The notes below the pieces were generated by a model. The model was given only the letters and a program-made list of their open reading frames with translations, ran no database searches and was not told the origin of the DNA. Of a stretch of 64,000 nt of DNA, positions 8,813-18,801 are shown piece by piece (the first letter of the stretch is position 1; every line of letters begins with the position of its first letter). This DNA is from Lacihabitans sp. CCS-44 (GTDB lineage: Bacteria > Bacteroidota > Bacteroidia > Cytophagales > Spirosomataceae). The translations under genes and the position numbers were made by a program. The DNA is taken from the NCBI RefSeq assembly GCF_024343735.1, contig NZ_RJUE01000056.1:62001-126000 (forward strand), given 5' to 3'.

Positions 8813-10288
8813 TTATTGTTCCCAACGCCAATCTTTTCCTATGATTAGCTCTTTCTTTAGGTTTTGTTTGGTTAAAAATTCCTTGGTTTCTTCCTCAGAC
8901 ATTGTCTTGGTTGGTAGGTCTTCCATATTTGCCAAAGCATAAAGCATCATAGCTGTAAACCTTACATTGTTATTGATTTGGTCTTTATTTATCAAATCAA
9001 ACCTATCACAATTTGCATGGTAACAGTTATAAGCCTTTACAGGAAAACTACCCGAAGGCGAACATGTAGAAACTCCTCTTAGCATAAAGGGCTGATTGTC
9101 GCTATGCAAACCTGCAGCATTTCTATTTGTGTTTTTATATTCTGAATCAATTTGCTTTATTATCTCTCCAATTTCATCCATTTTAGCTTTCAAGGCCTCA
9201 TTTCCACCTGCATTAAAGCCCATAGTATTATTCACCATATCTAGGTTCATCATCAGCTTAACATTTTTTAGCTGATTGCTCTCTAAGTATTTTTTAACCA
9301 TATACCTCGAACCTAATAATCCTTGCTCTTCGCCCATAAACATGGTAAACTCTATTGTGCGTTTCGTTTTCAGATTAAGGTTTTTGAAAACTCTTGCCAC
9401 GTCTAAAATAGTAAACGACCCAATACCATTATCCATGGCTCCCGTGGCCAAATCCCATGAATCTAAATGCCCTCCAATAATTATTTTTTCATTTTTAAGT
9501 TTTTTTGAAGTGCCAGGCAAAGTGGCTATGACATTTCTAGCATTTATTGGCCTACTAAAATTTCGCATATCTATTACTGCAAGAATATTTTTTTCATCCC
9601 TTATCCACCTTCTCATACTTTTGCCTGATTCTACAGATACACAAACAGCCGGTATAGGAATCAATTCCCCGGTAACAGAAGCTGTGCCTGTTAGTAAAAC
9701 GCCCCCTTCCACAGCATTGGCTATTATCACTCCAGTAGCTCCGTATTGTATGGCCAACGCCGTTTTCTCCGAACGATGAAGATTCTTCTTTCCTTTGTTA
9801 GTCTCTGATTGAAGGTTAATATTGAACAAGGCTACTTTCCCTTTTACCTCTTCTTTTACTCTTTCAAAATCTTCCTCTAAACCATCTCCACAGTCTACAA
9901 TTTTACCTGTAATATGTGATGACACTGGTGAGTGAGCTAAAGCAACAACCTCATAATCAACATAGTTGTCGCTTTTCTCGGGTACCAAAGTCAAACTTAC
10001 CGTATCTCGCGACCAAGACTCCACCACAAACGGCTGATACTGCGTATTGGGAAATCCATATTTTTTAAATAAGTTATAAGCATATTCCTCAGCTTTTTTA
10101 CCGTTGGTACTTCCTGTAAGTCTATGACCGATACTTGAGGTAGCCTCACCCAAAGTTTCATAAACTTTACCGTTTTTAAGTACGTCTTCGTTTATTCTAA
10201 AAAAAACGGCTTTTAAATCGTCACTTTTAAAAGTAAAAGCTGTTATTCCTATTGTAAAAAATAGAAATCCAATAAAATAATTTTTCAT
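8813..10288 (-). CDS. M28 family zinc metallopeptidase, exported
   Basis: A 491-residue protein with an N-terminal signal (MKNYFIGFLFFTIGITAFTF), an inserted PA domain (about residues 130-230, GATGVIIANAVEG) and the M28 catalytic domain. Zinc ligands are visible in order: GGHLDSW (His, second-shell Asp), GAMDNGIGS (bridging Asp), MGEEQGL (catalytic and ligand Glu), NLDMVNN (Asp), NCYHANCD (His). It resembles carboxypeptidase Q/PSMA-type aminopeptidases. It would act in the periplasm or outside the cell on peptides, and is upstream of yifB on the same strand. Confidence 0.9.
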   Translation of the reverse strand: MKNYFIGFLFFTIGITAFTFKSDDLKAVFFRINEDVLKNGKVYETLGEATSSIGHRLTGSTNGKKAEEYAYNLFKKYGFPNTQYQPFVVESWSRDTVSLTLVPEKSDNYVDYEVVALAHSPVSSHITGKIVDCGDGLEEDFERVKEEVKGKVALFNINLQSETNKGKKNLHRSEKTALAIQYGATGVIIANAVEGGVLLTGTASVTGELIPIPAVCVSVESGKSMRRWIRDEKNILAVIDMRNFSRPINARNVIATLPGTSKKLKNEKIIIGGHLDSWDLATGAMDNGIGSFTILDVARVFKNLNLKTKRTIEFTMFMGEEQGLLGSRYMVKKYLESNQLKNVKLMMNLDMVNNTMGFNAGGNEALKAKMDEIGEIIKQIDSEYKNTNRNAAGLHSDNQPFMLRGVSTCSPSGSFPVKAYNCYHANCDRFDLINKDQINNNVRFTAMMLYALANMEDLPTKTMSEEETKEFLTKQNLKKELIIGKDWRWEQ

Positions 10289-10408
10289 AATGATTGCCTG
10301 TTAATAGGAAGTATAATGGTTTGAAGCTTAGATTTGCTTTGTGTTTAGGTAAATCAAAACATAAATATAAATATTTTTTTTTATTTCAGTTTTTAAATCT
10401 TCTCTTGG

Positions 10409-12541
10409 ATGAAAAAAACAATTTTACTCTTATTAAATTTAGCAGCAATTAATGCAGTAATGGCACAAAAAATAACAACTGAGGGGCTAGTAGCACCAAC
10501 AGCACAAAAAAAACCATATCCAATGACTATTCATGGTCACACAAGAATAGACGACTACTATTGGCTAAATAACCGAGAAAACCAAGAGGTCATAAACTAT
10601 CTAAATGCCGAAAACTCATACACAGAAAGAGCAATGTCACCTATTGCTCAAAAGCAAGAAGGCCTTTTTGAAGAAATGAAAGCTCGTATAAAAGAGAAAG
10701 ATGAGTCAGTGCCTTACAAAGATGGATCATATTTTTATTACACAAAATTTGAACTAGGTGGTGAATATCCCGTTTATTGTAGAAAATATAAGACTCTTGA
10801 TGCACTCGAAGAAGTGATGCTGGATGGCAATGCAATGGCAAAAGGGAAAAGTTATTTTCAAATTGGGGGCTTTGAAATCTCCGATAACGAAGACATCATA
10901 GCTTACAGCGAAGATACCATAAGTAGGAGGAATTATACTTTAAAGTTTAAAAATTTAAAGACCGGTTATGTATACCCTGAAAGTATCGAAAACACGGAAG
11001 GTGGAAGCTACGCATGGGCAGCAGATAATAAGACTTTTTTTTATGTTATTCGAGACCAACAAACGCTTTTAGGCAACAAAGTATATAGACACGTTTTAGG
11101 AACTGATGAAAAGTCTGATGTATTGGTTTTTGAAGAAAAAAACAACCAATACTATATGGGTATTGGTCGAATGAAATCAAAAAAATATATTGCTATTTTT
11201 TCTGAACAAAATGGAATATCTACTGAATATCAACTTATTAAAGCTTCTCAACCTAACGAAACGCCTAAAACTTTTTTGAAAAGAAAAAATGGATTGGAAT
11301 ATTATCTAGAACATTACGAAAACAAGTTTTTTGTAAGAACCAATTTTAACAATTCGCCTAACTATCAACTGATGGAAGTGGCTGAAAGTCTTGGAGGAAA
11401 TCCCAAAAACTGGAAGACAAAAATCGCTCACAGGGCTGATGTATTTTTTGAGGGAATTGAAGTTTTTAAAAATCATTTAGTCATTCAAGAAAGAAAAGAA
11501 GGGTTGATACATCTGAAAATCATTGACCAAAAAACAAATAAAGAGCATTTTTTAGATTTTGGAGAACCTACTTATGATGCTTACATCGGCACAAATCTTG
11601 AATTCGATACTCAAATACTCAGATTTGGCTACAATTCTATGACAACCCCAAATTCTACCTACGATTATAACATGATTGAAAAGACTAAAATTCTAAAAAA
11701 ACAGCAAGAAATTTTAGGAGGATTTGACAAAAAAAACTACAAAACTGAAAGAATATATGCAATTTCAAGAGATGGCATAAAAGTACCTATATCAATTGTT
11801 TACCACAAAGATACTAAACTAGATGGAACCTCACCACTACTTCAATATGCTTATGGCTCATATGGCTCCTCTATGGACGCATCATTTAGTTCTTCTCGAC
11901 TAAGTCTTTTGAATAGAGGTTTCGTCTATGCTATTTGCCATATAAGAGGTGGGCAAGAAATGGGTAGACAATGGTATGAAGATGGAAAAATGTTCAAAAA
12001 AGTTAATACTTTCAACGATTTCGTAGACTGCTCAAGAACTTTAATCAACCTAAAATATGCAGCAAAAGACAAACTCTTCGCCATGGGAGGCAGTGCTGGA
12101 GGACTTTTGATGGGAGCTATTATAAATCAAGCACCTGAATTATACAAAGGTGTAGTGGCCGCAGTACCGTTTGTAGATGTTATAACTACCATGCTCGATG
12201 AATCCATTCCGTTGACTACAGGTGAATTTGAAGAATGGGGGAATCCAAAAAACAAAGCATCTTACGACTATATGCTTTCCTATTCTCCTTACGACAATGT
12301 GCAAAAACAAAAATACCCTAACCTACTTGTAACTACAGGATTACACGACAGCCAAGTACAGTACTGGGAGCCAGCCAAATGGGTTGCAAAACTGAGAGAT
12401 CTCAAAAAAGATGATAATGTTTTGCTAATGCATACAGATATGACTTCTGGTCACGGCGGTGCTTCGGGAAGATTTTCAGCTCTTAAAAACACCGCTCTGA
12501 TGTATTCATTCATATTAGACATATCTGATAAATTGAATTAA
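10409..12541 (+). CDS. S9 family prolyl oligopeptidase (oligopeptidase B-like)
   Basis: A 710-residue protein with signal peptide (ending INAVMAQ), an N-terminal seven-bladed propeller region (from DDYYWLNNRENQEV) and a C-terminal alpha/beta hydrolase. The nucleophile Ser is in MGGSAGGLLMGA, the acid Asp in TGLHDSQVQYWEP, the His in SGHGGASGR. HIRGGQEMGRQWYEDG is the usual oligopeptidase B sequence for recognising the substrate end. It cleaves short peptides after basic residues or proline. It is monocistronic and divergent from the M28 gene, with an AT-rich 120-bp shared upstream region. Confidence 0.92.
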   Translation: MKKTILLLLNLAAINAVMAQKITTEGLVAPTAQKKPYPMTIHGHTRIDDYYWLNNRENQEVINYLNAENSYTERAMSPIAQKQEGLFEEMKARIKEKDESVPYKDGSYFYYTKFELGGEYPVYCRKYKTLDALEEVMLDGNAMAKGKSYFQIGGFEISDNEDIIAYSEDTISRRNYTLKFKNLKTGYVYPESIENTEGGSYAWAADNKTFFYVIRDQQTLLGNKVYRHVLGTDEKSDVLVFEEKNNQYYMGIGRMKSKKYIAIFSEQNGISTEYQLIKASQPNETPKTFLKRKNGLEYYLEHYENKFFVRTNFNNSPNYQLMEVAESLGGNPKNWKTKIAHRADVFFEGIEVFKNHLVIQERKEGLIHLKIIDQKTNKEHFLDFGEPTYDAYIGTNLEFDTQILRFGYNSMTTPNSTYDYNMIEKTKILKKQQEILGGFDKKNYKTERIYAISRDGIKVPISIVYHKDTKLDGTSPLLQYAYGSYGSSMDASFSSSRLSLLNRGFVYAICHIRGGQEMGRQWYEDGKMFKKVNTFNDFVDCSRTLINLKYAAKDKLFAMGGSAGGLLMGAIINQAPELYKGVVAAVPFVDVITTMLDESIPLTTGEFEEWGNPKNKASYDYMLSYSPYDNVQKQKYPNLLVTTGLHDSQVQYWEPAKWVAKLRDLKKDDNVLLMHTDMTSGHGGASGRFSALKNTALMYSFILDISDKLN

Positions 12542-12588
12542 TACTTTTAATAAACCCATAAAATGTTTTATTTAAATGTATTTTATCA

Positions 12589-12596
12589 TATTTTTG
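12589..12596 (+). promoter_or_regulatory. Candidate Bacteroidota -7 box upstream of the OmpA gene
   Basis: TATTTTTG matches the Bacteroidota -7 consensus TAnnTTTG exactly. No clear TTTG -33 box lies 17-23 bases upstream (only TGTTTTATTT), so this rests on the -7 box alone. It would put transcription start near 12603 and give an 80-base leader. Confidence 0.4.
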
Positions 12597-12681
12597 TATA
12601 ACAATATGCATTGAATGATTGTGTAGCAATATTTTTTGTAGTAAATTCATTCAAATTTTTTTATAAAATTACTTAAATCAA

Positions 12682-14403
12682 ATGAAGAAGGTAACATTTT
12701 TAATTTTAGCTTTCTTAGCTTTTGGCTCCATTACAACAAAGGCACAAGATTCATGTGCTGTCTGTAAGCCTTACAAATGGGAAATCGGAATTCCGCTAGG
12801 AATAAACCAATATTTCGGTGACATGCACTGCAGTAAGCCTTATGCTTCCCAAAATAATTTTATGGGCGGTGTATTTGTAAGAAGGCATATCAGTGATTAT
12901 TTCGCTGTTAGACCTCAAATTTTAGTCGGTAAGTTAGCGGGCAGAGACCTTGACAATCCTGATGGCCTCTGGGACTATAGAAGATTGAAGTTCTCTTCCA
13001 CTCCATTTATCGAGGCTGCTGTTCTAGGTGAATTCTATCCGTTAAAAGAAAGGAAATTTACCTGTGATGGTTTCATGAAAAAAACTCTTTCTCCTTATAT
13101 TTTTGCAGGTATAGGTGCTACTTACAGCAACCCTACAATTTATCAAGAACCAGGTGCTCAGTTTCCTGTTTTACAAAGAGACTTAGATGCCGACAGAGCT
13201 CATACTTCTACTTTTGGAAATAGAATAGCCGCCGTTATTCCAGTAGGTTTAGGTTTAAAATACAATATCGCAAAGCGTTTTACAATTGGTGCCGAAGCTG
13301 GATACCGCTTTTCTACATCTGACTACCTTGATGGCCTAAGCCTAGCAGGGAATGCAGACAGAAAAGATGGATATTTCCTTGCAAACGTTTTAGGCTCGTA
13401 TAGATTCGGAGACAAAGACACAGATAAAGACGGGGTTGTTGATAAATGTGATGTATGTGTAAATGAGCCTGGTCTTCCAAAATTCCAAGGTTGCCCTGAC
13501 ACTGACGGTGACGGTGTCCCTGATAAAGATGATGAATGCCCAACCGTAGCAGGCCCAATTGGTTTGAAAGGATGTCCAGACTCAGATGGTGATGGAATTG
13601 CTGACAAAGACGATGCTTGTCCAACTTTAGTTGGCCCGGCCTACTTGAAAGGCTGCCCTGACAAAGACTTTGACGGTGTTGCTGATAAAGATGATGCTTG
13701 TCCAGATGTTGCTGGTGTAAAAGAACTTAAAGGTTGTCCTGACACTGACGGTGATGGCATTGCAGATAAAGACGATGCTTGTCCAAACGCTGCAGGTCCT
13801 GCTGCCCTTAATGGATGTCCAGATACAGATGGTGACGGAATTGCAGATACAAATGATGATTGTATAAATGTAAAAGGCTTAGCTTCGGCAAACGGATGTC
13901 CAGATAGCGATGGAGACGGTGTGCCTGACAATAAAGATTTGTGCCCTTCTGTACCCGGCCTAATGAGCAACCAAGGTTGTCCAGAAGGATATGTGAATGG
14001 AGTAGCTCCAATGAGAGGTTACAAATCTGCAAGTGGATGTATTATTACTGCTACAGAACTTGAGCAGTTGAGCTTTGCAGCTCAGGGAATTGAGTTCTAT
14101 CCTGGAACAAATAAATTGAAGCCATCATCTTACAAATCTCTACAAAGAGTTTGTGATGTACTTGGAAGATGTAAAGATGCTAATTTGACTATCAATACTT
14201 ACAATGATGGAGGAAGCAGCTCTCAAAACATAAGATTGGCTAAACTTAGAGCTTGTGCTATATATACTTATTTCATGAAGAAAAAATGTGTTTCTAAAGC
14301 TAGAATGTCTTATGATGGTTTTGGTGATGAAGACCCTAATGCTTCTTACACCAATGCTACTGGAGCTAAATCTGGTTCTAGAACAGAATTCTTATTGAAG
14401 TAA
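12682..14403 (+). CDS. OmpA family outer membrane protein with thrombospondin type 3 repeats
   Basis: A 573-residue protein: signal peptide (ending TTKAQ), N-terminal beta-barrel-like domain to about residue 240 (EIGIPLGINQYFGDM), seven TSP3-like calcium-binding repeats at residues 244-434 (DTDGDGxxDKxDxCP), then an OmpA-like peptidoglycan-binding domain (GIEFYPGTNKLKPSSYKSL, ending SGSRTEFLLK). The C-terminal domain should anchor the outer membrane to the wall. The RTEF end stands where classic OmpA domains have an RRVE-like sequence. Monocistronic, with its own strong terminator at 14425-14450. Confidence 0.92.
   Translation: MKKVTFLILAFLAFGSITTKAQDSCAVCKPYKWEIGIPLGINQYFGDMHCSKPYASQNNFMGGVFVRRHISDYFAVRPQILVGKLAGRDLDNPDGLWDYRRLKFSSTPFIEAAVLGEFYPLKERKFTCDGFMKKTLSPYIFAGIGATYSNPTIYQEPGAQFPVLQRDLDADRAHTSTFGNRIAAVIPVGLGLKYNIAKRFTIGAEAGYRFSTSDYLDGLSLAGNADRKDGYFLANVLGSYRFGDKDTDKDGVVDKCDVCVNEPGLPKFQGCPDTDGDGVPDKDDECPTVAGPIGLKGCPDSDGDGIADKDDACPTLVGPAYLKGCPDKDFDGVADKDDACPDVAGVKELKGCPDTDGDGIADKDDACPNAAGPAALNGCPDTDGDGIADTNDDCINVKGLASANGCPDSDGDGVPDNKDLCPSVPGLMSNQGCPEGYVNGVAPMRGYKSASGCIITATELEQLSFAAQGIEFYPGTNKLKPSSYKSLQRVCDVLGRCKDANLTINTYNDGGSSSQNIRLAKLRACAIYTYFMKKKCVSKARMSYDGFGDEDPNASYTNATGAKSGSRTEFLLK
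13411..13983 (+). repeat. Seven tandem 81-bp coding repeats (TSP3 calcium repeats)
   Basis: The coding sequence repeats every 27 codons, each unit of form D-x-D-x-D-G-x-x-D-x-x-D-x-C-P and ending GCP. The first unit is two residues longer and the most divergent. High nucleotide similarity among units makes the copy number liable to change by recombination. Confidence 0.9.
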
Positions 14404-14424
14404 TATTCTCTCTAAAGATATTGA

Positions 14425-14450
14425 AAAAAGCGACTTTCGAGTCGCTTTTT
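14425..14450 (+). terminator. Intrinsic terminator of the OmpA gene
   Basis: AAAAAGCGACT, loop TTCG, AGTCGCTTTTT: a perfect 11-bp stem with a stable UUCG tetraloop and a T-run, 22 bases after the stop. Confidence 0.92.
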
Positions 14451-14492
14451 TTATGCCTATCAATTCTTCAAAATTTAAAATAAACACAACAA

Positions 14493-14524
14493 AAAAGCGT
14501 CTTGAATTTCTTTAAGACGCTTTT
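14493..14524 (-). terminator. Intrinsic terminator of the five-gene carbohydrate operon
   Basis: AAAAGCGTCTT (14493-14503) and AAGACGCTTTT (14514-14524) form a perfect 11-bp stem with a 10-base loop. On the minus strand it lies just after the Gfo/Idh stop and has a T-run on the exit side; A/T symmetry means it may also back up the plus-strand OmpA terminator. Confidence 0.85.
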
Positions 14525-14545
14525 GATTATACAAAAAGAAGCGGA

Positions 14546-15997
14546 CTAAACTTCCCAGCCTTTGCGATAGTTTCTTCCTACAAATTGGTTAGCCTCTTCA
14601 AGATTGGTTATTCTTGTGTTTTCTCCATCCCAAAGCAATTTCTTACGAGCAAAAAACTCCAATTTACCTTTGCTATCTTCTTTTCTAAGCATATAACTTC
14701 TTATGGCTAAATTGCCCATTAATACCGTCTCTGTCATAGGCCCGGCATAATCAAATGATGAAGTCAATGCCAAATGCTCTTTGCTTTTAAAACCTGCCTT
14801 ACATGCATCTACCCATAAACGCTGGTGTCCATACTCAGACTCCATGTCTTTTGGCAAATCAGGACCCAATTCTTTCGTGCCATCGTTTAAAAACAGTTTC
14901 GGCATCATTGGAGAGCTATCATTGATATTGGTCGTGATTATTCCTTTTTCACCAATAATCATTACGCCGTTGGCACTATTTGTACCGCCTATGTCTTCAT
15001 TGGCTGGAATAATATCAGGATGCGAAGGCCTTATACCTCCATCACTCCAAGTCATTTCTATTTTAGATTTGCTCTTTACTGTTTCTCCGAAGTGAAGTGT
15101 AATAAACGACGACGCTGGACAACCTTCAGGATTATAATCGGCCGTCCACATTTTTGAATATACCGAAGCCACACTGCACTCCGCATCGGTTGGGTATTTA
15201 AGACCCAAAGTTCTGAAAGGAATATCTATCAAGTGACAGCCTACATCTCCTAAAGCTCCTGTGCCATAATCCCACCATCCACGCCAATTGAATGGATGCA
15301 TGTTAGGCGTATAAGGTTTAAATTCCGACGGCCCAAGCCACAAATTCCAATCTAGGTCTTTTGGTTTTAAACTGTCATCGGGGCTCGGCATTGCATTTCC
15401 TTGCGGCCAAACTGGACGGTTCGTCCAAATTTGAACTTTGCCAATTTTGCCGAGTTTGCCAGAATCCACCCATTTTTGTACAGTTTTTAATAATGGATTA
15501 GATGCTCCTTGATTACCCATTTGGCTCACTATTTTGTTAGTTCTAGCCATTTGAGTAAGCAATCTAGCCTCACGAATATTATGCGTCATGGGTTTCTGCA
15601 CATACACATGCTTGCCTCTTTCCATAGCGTATTTGGCAGCTGGCCCATGCACATGGTCTGGCGTAGAAATTGTAACTGCGTCGATATCTTTCATGTTGTC
15701 AAGCATATCTCGATAGTCAGCAAATCGTTTGGCATTGGGGAAAAGTTTAACGCTTTCTGCGGCTGAGCCTGAAAAATCAACATCACAAAGTGCTGTTACT
15801 CTTTCGCGTCCATTAACAGAGGCATTTTTAATATCGCTTCTTCCTTTACCTCCAGCTCCTATTGCTGCAATGTTTAATTGATCGCTTGGGGAAATAAAAC
15901 CTAAACCACCTAGTACGTTTCGGGGCACTATAAAAAACGACGAAGCAATAGCTCCATTCTTTATAAAAGACCTCCTAGAGTTTTCTTTTTTGCTCAT
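14546..15997 (-). CDS. Gfo/Idh/MocA family oxidoreductase, Tat-exported
   Basis: A 483-residue protein opening with a twin-arginine signal (SRRSFIKNGAIASSFFIVP). The Rossmann fold starts at LNIAAIGAGGKGRSD; the usual EKP active-site motif reads QKP (YVQKPMTHN); further conserved pieces are NWRGWWDYGTGALGDVGCHLID. Such Tat-exported Gfo/Idh proteins of Bacteroidota bind NAD(H) tightly and oxidise or reduce sugar hydroxyls in the periplasm, often in 3-keto-glycoside chemistry with TIM-barrel partners. It is the last gene of a five-gene minus-strand set and is followed by a terminator. The substrate is unknown. Confidence 0.88.
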   Translation of the reverse strand: MSKKENSRRSFIKNGAIASSFFIVPRNVLGGLGFISPSDQLNIAAIGAGGKGRSDIKNASVNGRERVTALCDVDFSGSAAESVKLFPNAKRFADYRDMLDNMKDIDAVTISTPDHVHGPAAKYAMERGKHVYVQKPMTHNIREARLLTQMARTNKIVSQMGNQGASNPLLKTVQKWVDSGKLGKIGKVQIWTNRPVWPQGNAMPSPDDSLKPKDLDWNLWLGPSEFKPYTPNMHPFNWRGWWDYGTGALGDVGCHLIDIPFRTLGLKYPTDAECSVASVYSKMWTADYNPEGCPASSFITLHFGETVKSKSKIEMTWSDGGIRPSHPDIIPANEDIGGTNSANGVMIIGEKGIITTNINDSSPMMPKLFLNDGTKELGPDLPKDMESEYGHQRLWVDACKAGFKSKEHLALTSSFDYAGPMTETVLMGNLAIRSYMLRKEDSKGKLEFFARKKLLWDGENTRITNLEEANQFVGRNYRKGWEV

Positions 15998-16074
15998 ATT
16001 GTATTATTTTGATTGAATACGTTTTAAAAAATATATTATTTATTTGAATATAAAATGACAAACTAAATTTTTAC

Positions 16075-16968
16075 CTAATTATTTATGGGCCAGTATTTCG
16101 CAATTTTCTTTTTCAAAAATGCTACACTTCGTTCTAATTGCTCCATTCCTTCTATTCCATCTTCTATACTAATCCAACCATCAAAGCCAACTCTCTTTAA
16201 CTCCGCAAATATAGCGTCGTAGTCGTTTAATCCTTTACCAATTTCACCATGACGTAGTCTTTTAGCATATCCTACAGACCCTCCTTCTTCTTTCCTGAGA
16301 TCTTCTATGGTTCCTTCTATTAAGTATCTATCGCTTGCGTGCATAGTTACTACTCTATCCGATACTCTGTATAATAATTCTAGTGGATCTTCTCCGGCTA
16401 AGAAAGTGTTGCTTGGGTCATAGTTTACTCCAAAGTTTGGATGGTGAATACGGCTTACTAATTCACAAAAAACATCCATCTTTTGGGCAAATTCTGGAAA
16501 TTCCCAAAAATCATCTTTATAATGATTTTCGATAATTAAAGTTACATTATTTTCTTTTGCAAACGGCAAACATTGCTCAATACATTCAACAGCATAGGAA
16601 ATTCCTTGCTCAGGACTAAGTTCAGGGCGTCGTTGCCCAGACAAAACTCTACAAAATTGCCCACCTAAAGTGTTGCACATTTTTATCCAAGTTTTCTGTT
16701 TTTCTACCTCTTTAGCTCTGAAATCTATGTCAGGATGTGTAAAATCAGGTGAGCAACATAACATTGGTATTTGCTTTCCTTTTGATGCGACTTCTTTTCT
16801 AAATTTTCCCCAGTTTTGTTCATCAGCCATTTCCAAAAAACCAGCGTACCATTCTAAACCTTCAATGTCGAGCTTAGAGGCCAATTCTATCCATTCAAAA
16901 ACTTTCATAGAGCCGTCTTTGCAAAGCTCTTGCATAAATGCTTTTGGAAATGCAGCTAACCTTGGCAT
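16075..16968 (-). CDS. Sugar phosphate isomerase/epimerase (xylose isomerase-like TIM barrel)
   Basis: A 297-residue protein of the AP endonuclease 2/xylose isomerase-like TIM-barrel family. Likely divalent metal ligands are in LIIENHYKDD (Glu), VNYDPSNTF (Asp), TMHASD (His) and ISIEDG (Glu). No signal peptide, so cytoplasmic. Relatives act as tagatose, psicose, inosose or 3-keto-sugar isomerases, dehydratases or epimerases. It lies between the SDR and the Gfo/Idh genes, so a shared sugar pathway is likely; the true substrate is not readable. Confidence 0.82.
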   Translation of the reverse strand: MPRLAAFPKAFMQELCKDGSMKVFEWIELASKLDIEGLEWYAGFLEMADEQNWGKFRKEVASKGKQIPMLCCSPDFTHPDIDFRAKEVEKQKTWIKMCNTLGGQFCRVLSGQRRPELSPEQGISYAVECIEQCLPFAKENNVTLIIENHYKDDFWEFPEFAQKMDVFCELVSRIHHPNFGVNYDPSNTFLAGEDPLELLYRVSDRVVTMHASDRYLIEGTIEDLRKEEGGSVGYAKRLRHGEIGKGLNDYDAIFAELKRVGFDGWISIEDGIEGMEQLERSVAFLKKKIAKYWPINN

Positions 16969-16984
16969 ATTTTATTTTTTACTT

Positions 16985-17773
16985 TTATGAAATATTTATA
17001 TCCTTTGGCATGTTTCTGCCAATCATTGGAAACTGTTCCATGTCAAATACTTGACTGCTGATAGGTCCACAATTGTCACTCAGTATGAACACGGCCATGT
17101 TAGCTATCTCTTCAGGTTTGAAAATTCGACCAGATGGAGCAAAATAATCCGAAATGTCTTCGTACCAGTTTTCCTTCATTCCTTGTTCCTTTTTATTGAG
17201 TTTTTCTTTCTCTGTCAAAACCCATCCTGGATTTATCTGATTAACTCGAATTCCTTTTTGTCTGAAAAGCGAATCACCCAAGTTTCTGGTTAAAGTCATA
17301 AGTGCCCCTTTGGAAACACTGTAAGCCAAAAGATGTGGTTCACCACCCCAAGCGTTAATAGAGCCAATATTGAGAACATTGCCTTTGGTTTTTGAAAGCT
17401 CATGAGTAGCTGCTTGGATAATAGAGAACGGAGCTATGGTGTTTACGCTTAACATTTTTTCAAAAAACGGCAAAACAGTATTGTCAATGTCTGACGTGGC
17501 TATAAAAGCTGCATTGTTCACAATTGCATCTAATTTTCCAAAAGTTTGTATGGCTTTCTCAACCAATGCTTTCGGAGTTTCATTGTGGGTAATATCAGCT
17601 ATGTGCAAGGCCGCGTTTTCAACTCCCAAAGATGTTATCAATTGTTTTCCTTGAGTCTCTTCAAGACCGTTGATAATTACTTTTGCTCCTTCATTTACAC
17701 ATTTTATTGCAATTGCTTTTCCTATTCCAGTGCAAGCACCAGTCACAATTATTACTTTATCTTTTAACTGCAT
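16985..17773 (-). CDS. SDR family NAD(P)-dependent oxidoreductase
   Basis: A 262-residue classical short-chain dehydrogenase: cofactor motif TGACTGIGKA, NNAA, catalytic Ser in NIGSINAWGG, and YSVSK with the catalytic Tyr and Lys. It starts one base after the stop of the dehydrogenase gene upstream, so translation is coupled. Probably oxidises or reduces a hydroxyl of the compound handled by this operon. Confidence 0.87.
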   Translation of the reverse strand: MQLKDKVIIVTGACTGIGKAIAIKCVNEGAKVIINGLEETQGKQLITSLGVENAALHIADITHNETPKALVEKAIQTFGKLDAIVNNAAFIATSDIDNTVLPFFEKMLSVNTIAPFSIIQAATHELSKTKGNVLNIGSINAWGGEPHLLAYSVSKGALMTLTRNLGDSLFRQKGIRVNQINPGWVLTEKEKLNKKEQGMKENWYEDISDYFAPSGRIFKPEEIANMAVFILSDNCGPISSQVFDMEQFPMIGRNMPKDINIS

Positions 17774-17774
17774 T

Positions 17775-18800
17775 TTAAACGGGTTTTAAAACGCTTTTTA
17801 CTACTTTACCTGAATGCATCTGTTCGAATGCTTCCTTCCAATCTGTGATGGCCCATACTCCGCCTATTATTGGTTTTACGTCAAGTTGGTTGCTGCTCAT
17901 TAACGTAATTACTTTTTCCCAAATCGGCCAATTGTGACTGAAACTACCTTGTAATCTCACGTTTTTTTGCACCAATTGATCAAGTGAAAATCCAAGCGGT
18001 TGCGGCCCCCAGCCTACTTTAGTTATCTGTCCGTTTGGTCTAACCAAATCTAAAGCCATTTTTAATGTAATACTAGCACCTGCAGCATCAATTATCGTAT
18101 CCGCACCCAATCCATCCTGTCTGAATGCCCACTCTGAGGCATCTCCTATTATTCCTTCACAACCATACTGCTTAGCAATTTCAAGTCTGGACCTATCACT
18201 TTCTAAACCTACTACAGCTACTTGAGCTCCACACAATCGAGCCATAGCAGCACACAAAATGCCGATTGTACCTGGACCTAAAACAATTACTCTATCTCCA
18301 GGTTTAATGTTGGAATTTACCACCACAGAATTATAAGCAACAGAACTCGGCTCAGTGAGACAAGCTTGCTCAAAAGATAAATTGTCAGGTACAGCATGAA
18401 GACAGCGTGCAGGAACTTTCACAAAGCGGGTCATTGCTCCATTCACACCGTAACCAAATCCTTTCCGACTTGGATCAAGATTATATAAACCCTGCCGCGA
18501 CATTGGACTAAATGGATTGATTATAGCTGCAGTTTCGCTTACTACCCTATCTCCTTCTTTCCAAGTTTTTACATTCTTTCCAAGCTCAACAATGTTTCCG
18601 CCAAACTCATGTCCCAAAACCACTGGATAATTTACTGGCCAGCTGTGATCTGAAGTCCACTGATGTAAATCACTTCCACAAACTCCTACATTTGCTACTT
18701 CTAACAAAATATCATCTTCTCCAATTATTGGCTTTTCTATTTCTCGTATTTCTACACTTCCTTTTTCTATAGAATAATTTACTACTGCGGCGTTTTTCAT
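17775..18800 (-). CDS. Medium-chain (sorbitol/threonine type) alcohol dehydrogenase
   Basis: A 341-residue protein from the ATG at 18800, one base from the preceding stop; a longer reading from 18833 would overlap that gene. Catalytic zinc ligands: Cys in GVCGSDLHQW, His-Glu in VVLGHEFGG. The NAD fold begins VIVLGPGTIGILCAA. The loop that usually carries four Cys for the structural zinc (after VVSETAAIIN) has none, as in sorbitol dehydrogenases lacking that site. Likely oxidises a polyol or sugar acid within the operon. Confidence 0.88.
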   Translation of the reverse strand: MKNAAVVNYSIEKGSVEIREIEKPIIGEDDILLEVANVGVCGSDLHQWTSDHSWPVNYPVVLGHEFGGNIVELGKNVKTWKEGDRVVSETAAIINPFSPMSRQGLYNLDPSRKGFGYGVNGAMTRFVKVPARCLHAVPDNLSFEQACLTEPSSVAYNSVVVNSNIKPGDRVIVLGPGTIGILCAAMARLCGAQVAVVGLESDRSRLEIAKQYGCEGIIGDASEWAFRQDGLGADTIIDAAGASITLKMALDLVRPNGQITKVGWGPQPLGFSLDQLVQKNVRLQGSFSHNWPIWEKVITLMSSNQLDVKPIIGGVWAITDWKEAFEQMHSGKVVKSVLKPV

Positions 18801-18801
18801 A

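Noticed and set aside
13313-14032. Long antisense and out-of-frame readings across the TSP3 repeats
   Set aside because: They follow the 81-bp periodicity of the OmpA gene, are rich in Ser, Pro, His and Leu, and have no start context; shadows of the real gene.
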